A stretch of 64,000 nt of DNA from Paenibacillus aceti (GTDB taxonomy: Bacteria > Bacillota > Bacilli > Paenibacillales > Paenibacillaceae): positions 2,333,360-2,397,359 of the forward strand of contig NZ_KZ987724.1 in the NCBI RefSeq assembly GCF_003614185.1, written 5' to 3'. The first letter of the stretch is position 1. Each line of letters begins with the position of its first letter. The notes beneath the pieces were generated by a model. The model did no database searches. It was not told the DNA's origin and saw nothing but the letters and a program-made list of their open reading frames with translations. Below, piece after piece: positions 57,580 through 64,000 of this stretch. Made by a program: the position numbers and the translations under genes.

Positions 57580-57896
57580 AAAAAAGCTCCCTTCCTCCAC
57601 GCCTGCAACCAGACGTAGGGACGAGAGCAATATTCCCGCGGTTCCACCCTACTTGACCTGCCAAACCTTTAAAGAGATTGTTCAAAAAATCGCTTGTAGT
57701 CACGAAGTGAATCTTTGAACATTCACTTGAAAAAGTCCGGCAAATCCGCTTTTCACGAACAGTTCTCCATGCTCCTGGGCCGCCATTTCATGGGCCAATC
57801 CGTCCGGGCTTGCACCCTCCCCGGCTCGCTTGTACGGACCTGAAACACCATTACTTGTCCCATTCAACACATGTGTCTCCATTATAGGAGAAATTC
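57580..57896 (-). promoter_or_regulatory. T-box riboswitch leader of glyQS
   Basis: The leader carries the antiterminator signature TGGAACCGCGGG (57635-57646), followed by a long terminator hairpin from about 57586 to 57628 (GCTCTCGTCCC...GGAAGGGAGC) and six T. A stem I motif (AGCGAGCCGGGGAGGGTGCA and AAGCCCGG) lies near 57800-57835. A GGC at 57782-57784 is a candidate glycine specifier codon, but other placements are possible. When uncharged tRNA-Gly binds, readthrough to glyQ would be favoured. The linker at about 57680-57758 includes repeat-like sequence. Confidence 0.9.
57680..57758 (+). repeat. Repeat-like insertion within the T-box linker
   Basis: The + strand reads GTTCAAAAAATCGCTTGTAG then, 46 bases later, CTTGAAAAAGTCCGGC with a second CGCTTTTCACGAA. 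Both resemble the arm GTTCAAAAAGTCCGCTTTTGA of the dispersed repeat. It lies between stem I and the antiterminator of the glyQS leader, where glycine T-boxes have only a short linker. Confidence 0.45.
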
Positions 57897-57902
57897 TTAT
57901 AA

Positions 57903-57931
57903 ATTATAATTAATTATAAGAACTTTGTCAA
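57903..57931 (-). promoter_or_regulatory. Consensus promoter of the glyQS leader
   Basis: Reverse strand TTGACA (57926-57931) and TATAAT (57903-57908), exactly 17 bp apart, a perfect sigma-A match. The -35 box uses the recO stop codon (TGA, 57928-57930). Confidence 0.85.
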
Positions 57932-58677
57932 ATATTATACTTGTTCAACTGATCCAGCACTTGCAGAGATTTCAGCTTGAGCCCCAATTGGATATCCATA
58001 AAAGAACGCATCAAAACTTTTAGTTCCTGCTTCGTTTGATCCTTCACATTGATGTTACCCAACCTTCTTAAGTCCATCCGCTCGAACAAGGTCAGAAGCT
58101 TATAGGTCCCCGCTGAAATTTGCTGCGCCCCGGGGTCATGGTGGCGGCATTTACGACATAGCTTGCCACCAAGCCGCGGGCTCATATATGTAGAATCATC
58201 TTCAGCTCCACAGTTCACACAGGCGCAGAAGGAAGGGCCGTATCCGGCTGCCTGGAGCACCTTGATTTCATAGAGATGCAGGACGATTTGCGGATCTTTA
58301 CCTGAAGACAACGCATCGAGACAAGCCTTCAACTGAGTGAACCAGAAGCTCCCGACCTCCTCATCCTGCAAGGTACGATCCAGCAATTCACAGGCATAGG
58401 AAGCATAGGCGGCCAGGAATAAATCCTCACGCAAAGAAAAGTGAGATTCGATGATCTCACCTTGATTCAGCGTTCCCAGTCCGCTATTTTGGCGGAAGAA
58501 CACATATTCACCATAAGTAAAAGGCTGCACCATGGCGGCCAGGCGACTCTTGACCTTCTTGGCTCCGCGCGCCATAACACCGACTTTTCCGGAATTTTCG
58601 GTGCACAGCGTGACGATTTTATTTCCTTCGCCATAATCCATACTGCGGATGACGATTCCTTCCACCCTATATAACAT
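57928..58677 (-). CDS. recO: DNA repair protein RecO
   Basis: Recombination mediator that, with RecR, loads RecA onto SSB-coated DNA. The 249 residues begin with the OB-fold LYRVEGIVIRSMDYGEGNKI, continue with VARGAKK-type MARGAKKVKSRLAA, and have a zinc site CVNCGAEDDST...CRKC at about 158-180. GGGGGAAG precedes ATG 58677. It sits between yqzL and glyQ, the conserved order. Confidence 0.95.
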   Translation of the reverse strand: MLYRVEGIVIRSMDYGEGNKIVTLCTENSGKVGVMARGAKKVKSRLAAMVQPFTYGEYVFFRQNSGLGTLNQGEIIESHFSLREDLFLAAYASYACELLDRTLQDEEVGSFWFTQLKACLDALSSGKDPQIVLHLYEIKVLQAAGYGPSFCACVNCGAEDDSTYMSPRLGGKLCRKCRHHDPGAQQISAGTYKLLTLFERMDLRRLGNINVKDQTKQELKVLMRSFMDIQLGLKLKSLQVLDQLNKYNI

Positions 58678-58724
58678 GCCTCTTCCCCCAACTTTACCGG
58701 CGCTAGATAAAAACTAATCCGCCT

Positions 58725-58871
58725 TCATTCAGCTGCCGCTTCTTCCTCCTCATAACCCAGCTCCATGATCGGACCTGCTTCCTCCCCAATGTTTCCACCA
58801 GCTGCTTTATACAATAAATAAGCATCGACATCTCCAGTCATTGCAAAATACTTCCACGAAAAATCTCGCAT
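58725..58871 (-). CDS. yqzL: YqzL family small protein
   Basis: A 48-residue acidic protein beginning MRDFSWKYFAMTGDVDAYLL, which matches the YqzL family (B. subtilis YqzL is 47 residues). The C terminus is Glu/Ala-rich. GAGGA lies 9 bases before ATG 58871. It stands between era and recO, exactly where B. subtilis has yqzL. The function is unknown. It was missed by the longer-ORF search because it is under 60 codons. Confidence 0.85.
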   Translation of the reverse strand: MRDFSWKYFAMTGDVDAYLLYKAAGGNIGEEAGPIMELGYEEEEAAAE

Positions 58872-58972
58872 TCGTATTCATCCTCTCTTCGGAAATGACG
58901 TCTGCATCTACAAAGATAGGATGTGCTAGATGATCTGATCTATGCGTTGCAATTCCTCCCAGCTTAGAGGTA

Positions 58973-59142
58973 GTTCAAAAAGTTCGCTTTTGATTACGAT
59001 GTTTTCACTGTAAGCCTACTCGACGTCGAATCTTGGATTCACCCGGGTTCTCCGATGCTCACGTACAAACCACGTACGCTCCGCTTCTCCGACCCTAAGC
59101 TTCATCCAACCTTCTCGGTACTGAAAACCAACCTTCTTGAAC
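58973..59142 (+). repeat. Dispersed repeat element, copy A
   Basis: A 170-bp element beginning GTTCAAAAAGTTCGCTTTTG and ending, inverted, ACCTTCTTGAAC, so the arms can pair. The body has a perfect 10-bp palindrome TCGACGTCGA-like core (TCGACGTCGA) and an ACGTAC...ACGTACG stem. Copy B follows 188 bp downstream. No ORF is likely. Confidence 0.8.
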
Positions 59143-59160
59143 TTCCATTTTAGAGCGGTA

Positions 59161-59318
59161 GCTCAAAAAGTTCGCTTTTGATTACGATGTTCTTACTGTA
59201 TGCCCATTCGACGTCGAATCTTGGATTCACCCGGGTTCTCCGATGCTCACGTACAAACCACGTACGCTCCGCTTCTCCGACCCTAAGCTTCATCCAACCT
59301 TCTCGGTACTGAAAACCA
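59161..59318 (+). repeat. Dispersed repeat element, copy B (tandem duplicate of A)
   Basis: Aligned with copy A at a shift of 188 bp, I count six mismatches over 158 bases, most in the first third. The closing arm seen in A is missing. The open frame at 59150-59377 on the reverse strand lies over this repeat and is not a gene. Confidence 0.8.
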
Positions 59319-59370
59319 GGCCAACAGCTTGGCGAAATTTCGCGTAACGTACAGCCTTCGAGCAACAAAA

Positions 59371-59549
59371 GATGCAAAAATGCAGGCTTTTCAGCTCAGA
59401 AGCCGTTGTTTTGAGGAAATTCCTGCAAATATGCAGGCTTTTTAATGCTTTTCTTCGAAAACAGGCCGTTGTGAAGAAAATACCTGTATTTTAACAGGAA
59501 TTTGCCCCTTTATCGCAAAATACGAGTGAAATTCCTGCAAATATGCAGG
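59371..59549 (+). repeat. Four 16-base hairpin modules, regularly spaced
   Basis: CCTGCAAATATGCAGG occurs at 59422-59437 and 59534-59549, and variants at 59371-59386 (GATGCAAAAATGCAGG) and 59483-59498 (CCTGTATTTTAACAGG). The spacing is 51, 61 and 51 bases. Each is a 5-6-bp stem with an A/T loop, often followed by CTTTT. Partial repeats GCCGTTGT also recur in the spacers. Confidence 0.8.
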
Positions 59550-59555
59550 CTTTTG

Positions 59556-59613
59556 CTGACCGAGTAAGACCGAGTACCGACCATGTTACCGAACCGAGTA
59601 CCAGAGACCGATA
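59556..59613 (+). repeat. Short ACCGAGTA repeats
   Basis: GACCGAGTA is repeated in tandem at 59558-59576, and ACCGAGTAC recurs near 59595. It is a minor sequence between the hairpin array and the next repeat family. No function is apparent. Confidence 0.4.
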
Positions 59614-59718
59614 GAACCAACTTTACAGCAACATCACATCCTACAAGCCAGCCGCCCCCAGCGAAAAACGCCAACGAACTAATAAACTAACCATGACGCT
59701 ACAGCCAGTGAAACGGAA

Positions 59719-59912
59719 TTAACTCTAACGAAACGGGGTATCGCTATTCGCATCAAAAAGCGCCCTAGAAAAATGTAGCGAAACTGGGTAACGTTATCTC
59801 CCCGAAATAGCTGCTTAAAGACTCATTCTGGCTCAAATAGCGATATGGTGTTTCGTTAGAGTCGAAATGGCCTTGTTTTGGAGCAAATAGCGCTCTGTAG
59901 TTTCGTTAAAAG
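59719..59912 (+). repeat. Inverted TAACGAAAC / AGCGCTATTTG repeat family
   Basis: ACTCTAACGAAAC...TATCGCTATT (59721-59750) is repeated in inverted form at 59831-59862 (CAAATAGCGATA...GTTTCGTTAGAGT) and again at 59881-59908 (CAAATAGCGCT...GTTTCGTTA). A weaker direct copy lies near 59774-59810 (TAGCGAAACTGGGTAACG). The facing copies could form a large cruciform or RNA stem. No ORF is supported. Confidence 0.75.
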
Positions 59913-59987
59913 TACCGACGAGTAAACACAAGGGGCTGGCTTTCTAAATTTAGCCATCGGCCTCAAATCGAGAGCCTTAAAACCAGA

Positions 59988-60890
59988 TCAGGCGTCTTTA
60001 TGGAAGCCCAGATCCCTCAGAACCCGCTCCTGATTGCGCCAGTCCTTCTTCACTTTGACCCAGAGCTCCAGGAAAATCTTCGAGCCAAGCAGCCGCTCAA
60101 TGTCCATTCTGGCTAATCTGCCCACTTCCTTCAACATCGCGCCTTGCTTACCGATAATGATACCCTTCTGAGAATCGCGCTCCACGAAAATAACTGCCCC
60201 TACGTAGACAACGCCATTATCCTGCACATACATATCTTCAATCATAACGGCGATTGAATGAGGAACTTCTTCCCGGGTCAGATGCAGGATTTTCTCACGA
60301 ACCAGCTCCGCGATTACGAATTGCTCCGGATGATCGGTAATTTGATCTTCAGGATAATACTGCGGACCTTCCGGCAAATATTTGCCAACCTGCTCTAGCA
60401 GAGTATTTACATTATTGCCCTGCATCGCCGAGATCGGGACGATTTCTGCGAAATTATAGAGCTTGCTGTATTCTTCGATCAGCGGAAGCAGTTCCTCCGG
60501 CTGCACACGGTCGATCTTATTCAGCACCAGAATAACCGGCGTGGATACACTTTTGAGTTTCTCGATAATAAATCGGTCGCCCCCGCCAAGCCCTTCCGCT
60601 GCATCAATGAGGAATAGTACCGCCTCCACCTCGCCCAGCGTATTTAACGCAGTCGTGTTCATGAAGTCTCCAAGCTTCGATTGGCGTTTATGAATTCCCG
60701 GTGTATCCAGAAATACGACCTGCATTTCATCCGTCGTGTAGACCCCATGAATTTTGTTCCGCGTCGTCTGCGGTTTATCGGACATAATAGCGATCTTCTG
60801 GCCGATCACATGATTCATCAAAGTGGATTTACCTACGTTTGGACGGCCGATAATAGCTACGAATCCGGATTTAAATTTTGATTTTGACAT
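59988..60890 (-). CDS. era: GTPase Era
   Basis: Essential ribosome-assembly GTPase that binds the 3' end of 16S rRNA. The 300 residues contain G1 GRPNVGKST (about 15-23), [11 protein letters not shown] (G2), DTPGIHK (G3), NKIDRV (G4) and SAMQG, then the KH domain with [22 protein letters not shown] 60890 has AAAGG 9 bases upstream. In B. subtilis cdd lies between dgkA and era; here there is only a 144-bp gap. Confidence 0.97.
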   Translation of the reverse strand: MSKSKFKSGFVAIIGRPNVGKSTLMNHVIGQKIAIMSDKPQTTRNKIHGVYTTDEMQVVFLDTPGIHKRQSKLGDFMNTTALNTLGEVEAVLFLIDAAEGLGGGDRFIIEKLKSVSTPVILVLNKIDRVQPEELLPLIEEYSKLYNFAEIVPISAMQGNNVNTLLEQVGKYLPEGPQYYPEDQITDHPEQFVIAELVREKILHLTREEVPHSIAVMIEDMYVQDNGVVYVGAVIFVERDSQKGIIIGKQGAMLKEVGRLARMDIERLLGSKIFLELWVKVKKDWRNQERVLRDLGFHKDA

Positions 60891-61034
60891 ATATGCAACC
60901 CTTTCATCCTTCTTGATCATGAAGAATACTCTTCAAGTCTTATATGATTAACCCCTACCTATTCCTATTTAAGTTGCCTCATTCTTCAATCCCCAATGCA
61001 CAACAACAGCAGCAATCGCTCAACAAATCCAGGC

Positions 61035-61406
61035 TTATCCTAAAAATAAGTTCATCATCGGTTGATAGAATAGAAGAATAGCGACAATGACCGATATAAT
61101 CGCTGCCACAAGCACCGCTGCCGCCGCAGCGTCCTTGGCGAACTTGGCCAGCTCATGCCAATCAGGGCTAATGAGATCAACGGCCTTCTCAATCGCTGTA
61201 TTGAGCAGCTCCGCGCTGATAACAAGTGCGATCATAACAAGCAAGAGAGCGATATCCCTTGGCGGAAGCTGGAAAAACAACGCAGCCAGCATCACCAGGA
61301 TGCCGGCCAGTAGATGAATGCGCAAATTGCGTTCAGTTCGCAAAGAATGGATAATCCCCTCGATCGCACAACGGAATACATCGCTCCATTTACGCATGGA
61401 CTTCAT
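61035..61406 (-). CDS. dgkA: Diacylglycerol/undecaprenol kinase DgkA
   Basis: A 123-residue membrane kinase. In Gram-positives this family phosphorylates undecaprenol, feeding lipid carrier to the wall pathway at the left end of the window. Three to four helices are seen and the family signature AELLNTAIEKAVDL with its catalytic glutamate is present. The ATG shares its A with the ybeY stop (TAATG), so translation is probably coupled. Confidence 0.93.
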   Translation of the reverse strand: MKSMRKWSDVFRCAIEGIIHSLRTERNLRIHLLAGILVMLAALFFQLPPRDIALLLVMIALVISAELLNTAIEKAVDLISPDWHELAKFAKDAAAAAVLVAAIISVIVAILLFYQPMMNLFLG

Positions 61407-61912
61407 TAGCGGATCAGCCCTACCTGCGCCAGAACGGCTTCCTGCTTGCCCATCATTTCCGCCTCGCTGGCTTCATCCTGATGGTCATAGCCAAGCAGAT
61501 GCAGGAAGCCATGTACGAACAGGAAACCAATTTCCCGTTCCAGAGAATGACCATAGTCCTCACTCTGCAGCTTAGCCCGCTCCACGGAAATAATAATATC
61601 ACCGAGTACATCGGTCAAACCACCGAGCTGTTCAGCTTCCTCGTCATCCTCCACTTCGTACACAATCTCCAGTTCATCATCCAAAGATTCCTGCATAGCG
61701 AAGGATAGCACGTCCGTCGGGCGATCGATTCCCCGATAGGTCCGGTTCAGCTCATGAATACTCTCATCGTCAACAAAAGTTAAGGCTACCTCTCCTTCTG
61801 TGACGCCTTCAGCTTCTCCTGCTTTTTGCAATAATGTATTCAATAAAGCGATCAATTCATCGCTAATTTCCAGCTTGTCCTGCTCGTTACTCCATTCTAA
61901 ATTAAGCGCCAT
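61406..61912 (-). CDS. ybeY: Endoribonuclease YbeY (rRNA maturation factor)
   Basis: Zinc-dependent RNase acting in 16S rRNA 3' maturation. The 168-residue protein carries the zinc motif HGFLHLLGYDH and the conserved RGIDRPTDVLSFAM and LGDIIISVERA. ATG 61912 overlaps the last 11 bases of pgpH and follows AGGAAGGAA. The overlap with both neighbours points to one transcript. Confidence 0.95.
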   Translation of the reverse strand: MALNLEWSNEQDKLEISDELIALLNTLLQKAGEAEGVTEGEVALTFVDDESIHELNRTYRGIDRPTDVLSFAMQESLDDELEIVYEVEDDEEAEQLGGLTDVLGDIIISVERAKLQSEDYGHSLEREIGFLFVHGFLHLLGYDHQDEASEAEMMGKQEAVLAQVGLIR

Positions 61913-64000
61913 TTCCTTCCTGCCCCCTGTTATTCTCTTCATCCGCCTCTTTATTCTTCTTTATTTGCTCTGGATATTCGATCCGGGAATGGAAGATCCC
62001 CATCACCGTCTCTTTCAGTGTCTTGGCGATCACGTCAAGCTCACGCATCGTCAAATCGCACTCATTAAACTGGTGATCGTCCAGCCGACTCTTGATAATC
62101 TTCTCGATCATCGTCTCAACCTGCTCCACCGTCGGCTTACGAAGCGAACGTACCGCCGCCTCGACACTATCGGCAATTCCGACTACAGCCGCTTCCTTGG
62201 ATTGAGCCTTCGGACCATGATAACGGAAGTCTTCTTCGGTGAAATCCGGCTTGATCCCTTGCTCCTCAGCCAAAGCCAATGCTTTGTGATAGAAATAATG
62301 CAGGCAAGTCGTCCCGTGATGCTGCTCGGCAATATCCCGAATCGGCTTGGGCAGCTTGTATTCCTTCAGCATTTCAACTCCATCCGTCGTATGAGCAATA
62401 ATGATCGACTTGCTCAGCTTCGGATCGATGAAGTCATGCGGATTCTCCATATTGTTCTGATTCTCGATAAAATAGCTCGGACGCTTCGTCTTGCCGATAT
62501 CATGATAGTAAGAGCCCACCCGGCAGAGAAGTCCGTTCGCGCCAATCGCCTCGGCAGCCGCTTCGGACAGATTGCCCACCATCACACTATGATGATAGGT
62601 TCCCGGCGTCTCAATCAGCAGCTTGCGCAGCAGAGGGTGGTTCGGGTTCGATAGCTCTACCAGCTTCAGCGCTGACAGAATGCCGAATGTCACCTCGAAG
62701 AACGGCATCAGCCCGATCACGAGGATCGTCGTCAGCAGGCCCCCAGCAACAGCGAAGCCGATCGTATATAGCGTGCTGGATTCCGTCCAGCCGTTATTGT
62801 CCAGCAGGATTAGTGTAAAGGCCGAGAAAGATCCGAACAGGCAGATCATGATGCCCGCTTTGAGCAGCGTTGAACGCTGACTGGCCCGGTGAATCGCGAA
62901 TATAGCAGCAAAGGAAATCACGATGGTGAAAAATCCGAACCCAAAGTCGAAGATTTGCCCTTTATGCACATTCAGAATGACACTAGCCAGAACGCTGAAC
63001 AGGATCGTACAGATATATGCAAGCTGTACATCCAGCAGCAATGTAATCAGCATCGCACCTACAGCAACAGGAGCAAGATACCCTACATAGATTCGCTGCT
63101 CATTCTGTAGAATAGCCGCTAAATGCAGTGAAATAATCGTAATCACGATAATCATCAGCAGCATAATAAACTGCGAATTGTTATATTTGAAGCGGCTGGC
63201 TCCTTCCGTCTGACGGATGTACATGATTAATCCTAATGCCAGTAAGGAAGACAGCATAACGAGCGCGAATTGCGGCCAATAATTGACCTCATTCTTGAGC
63301 AGGCCGTTCTTCTCAAGCAAGCTGTACATCTCTTCGGTGATCTTCTGGCCTTTGGCCACAAGCACATCGCCCTGCTTGATGAATACCGTCGGCGTATTCT
63401 CCCGCGCTTCTACCTTGGCGGTCTTGGTCGCCTCTTCATCATAGAATTTATTCGGCGTGATGACGAGACGGGCCAATTCCTGTACGACCTCGCGCGATAC
63501 CCGCTTGCTCAAGGAGCTGGTGCTGACCATTTCAGCCACCTTCGCCCTGGCCGTCTGAGCATCAACGATCTGATCTGTCATCAGCCGCGACACGATATCC
63601 GCCGCCACCGGTTTCATTTCATTAATATCTTCAAGCGTCAAACGCGGAATCTTAATGAAAGTCTCTTCGGAAATATGGTATTGCTGCTCATTAATCCGTT
63701 CAGTAGCTTCCTGTAACAGCGTCGTCGTATACTCGGTCGAATTACGGTTATTCTTGATGAAGTTCTGGATATGATCCTTCACCCGTTGAGGCAATTCATC
63801 ACGATAGATCTTCGTCTTCTCCTCAGTAGATACCTGATCATCCTGATTCAGCCTGACGATCCGATCCAGAATCTGCCCGATAAGAACCTCATTGCGCAGC
63901 GGCAGGATCGTATAGACTTGTCCCACCTTCTCCGCTGCTTCTTCCTGAGCCTTCAGCGTCGCCTTGGTATCGGGAATTTCCATCGGAGCCAGAATCTCTT
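61902..64000 (-). CDS. pgpH: 7TM-HD phosphohydrolase PgpH (c-di-AMP phosphodiesterase), 5' end outside the window
   Basis: Membrane phosphodiesterase that hydrolyses cyclic di-AMP. The visible 699 codons open to the right edge (EILAPMEIPDTKATL), so the true start and first membrane helix are beyond it; the ATG at 63983 is internal. An extracellular region is followed by about seven membrane helices and a C-terminal HD domain with ETPGTYHHSVMVGNLSE and the metal motif YYHDIGKTKRP. B. subtilis YqfF is the orthologue and precedes ybeY there too. Confidence 0.94.
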   Translation of the reverse strand, partial: EILAPMEIPDTKATLKAQEEAAEKVGQVYTILPLRNEVLIGQILDRIVRLNQDDQVSTEEKTKIYRDELPQRVKDHIQNFIKNNRNSTEYTTTLLQEATERINEQQYHISEETFIKIPRLTLEDINEMKPVAADIVSRLMTDQIVDAQTARAKVAEMVSTSSLSKRVSREVVQELARLVITPNKFYDEEATKTAKVEARENTPTVFIKQGDVLVAKGQKITEEMYSLLEKNGLLKNEVNYWPQFALVMLSSLLALGLIMYIRQTEGASRFKYNNSQFIMLLMIIVITIISLHLAAILQNEQRIYVGYLAPVAVGAMLITLLLDVQLAYICTILFSVLASVILNVHKGQIFDFGFGFFTIVISFAAIFAIHRASQRSTLLKAGIMICLFGSFSAFTLILLDNNGWTESSTLYTIGFAVAGGLLTTILVIGLMPFFEVTFGILSALKLVELSNPNHPLLRKLLIETPGTYHHSVMVGNLSEAAAEAIGANGLLCRVGSYYHDIGKTKRPSYFIENQNNMENPHDFIDPKLSKSIIIAHTTDGVEMLKEYKLPKPIRDIAEQHHGTTCLHYFYHKALALAEEQGIKPDFTEEDFRYHGPKAQSKEAAVVGIADSVEAAVRSLRKPTVEQVETMIEKIIKSRLDDHQFNECDLTMRELDVIAKTLKETVMGIFHSRIEYPEQIKKNKEADEENNRGQEGNGA

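Noticed and set aside
57700-57882. 60-codon reverse frame in the glyQS leader
   Set aside because: It lies wholly inside the T-box structure and has no supporting features.
59150-59377. 75-codon reverse frame in the repeat island
   Set aside because: It lies over repeat copy B. Copy A has the same sequence without an equally placed frame, and there is no ribosome-binding site.
59371-59549. CRISPR-like look of the hairpin array
   Set aside because: The repeat unit is only 16 bases and is not constant, the spacers share sequence with each other, and no cas genes are present.
63983-63985. ATG at 63983 as the start of pgpH
   Set aside because: The frame stays open to the window edge and the family has an N-terminal membrane helix before this point, so it is internal.

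Overview
The window looks like chromosomal core DNA from a spore-forming Firmicute, most likely a Paenibacillus or close relative. This rests on gene content and order: a dcw cluster with spoVD and spoVE, sigA-dnaG, a glyQS T-box, rsfA, the yla genes and rnpB all follow the Bacillus subtilis plan. Further support comes from the many TTG/GTG starts with strong GGAGG ribosome-binding sites and from bacillithiol synthesis (bshC). Almost every gene is on the minus strand, so the operons read from high to low coordinates. The genus is inferred; no 16S gene is present.

From 1 to 18.7 kb is the division and cell-wall (dcw) cluster: mraZ, rsmH, ftsL, pbpB, spoVD, murE, murF, mraY, murD, spoVE, murG, murB, murA, divIB and ftsA (cut by the left edge). 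It supplies muropeptide synthesis from UDP-GlcNAc to lipid II, the septal and spore peptidoglycan synthases, and divisome proteins. The mraZ promoter carries three direct repeats that look like an MraZ operator. Hairpins precede spoVD and spoVE, the two genes usually needed only in sporulation.

From 18.8 to 30.1 kb lie ahcY, bshC, a five-gene oligopeptide ABC transporter (oppABCDF), a DUF3397 membrane protein, panE and rsfA. In B. subtilis panE and bshC adjoin, so opp and ahcY look like additions here. From 30.4 to 41.8 kb are a DUF2626 protein, a secreted coiled-coil protein, an orphan solute-binding protein, the yla-type group (PhoH/PIN ATPase, YlaJ lipoprotein, flavin-fold oxidase, LCP protein, YlaH, typA), a membrane protein and two divergent TerC genes.

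From 41.8 to 54.5 kb are thiI with its cysteine desulfurase, a lytic transglycosylase, small hypothetical genes, a subtilisin-like protease, RNase P RNA, the Nif3-like protein with trmK, then sigA, dnaG and yqxD. From 54.5 to 64 kb runs the pgpH-ybeY-dgkA-era ... yqzL-recO-glyQ-glyS group, with a glycine-type T-box leader before glyQ. pgpH is cut by the right edge.

There is no prophage, CRISPR array, tRNA or transposase. The least ordinary stretch is 58872-59987, an island of three non-coding repeat families between era and yqzL. Relatives of one family recur between mraZ and rsmH, probably inside the T-box leader, and as possible remnants elsewhere.
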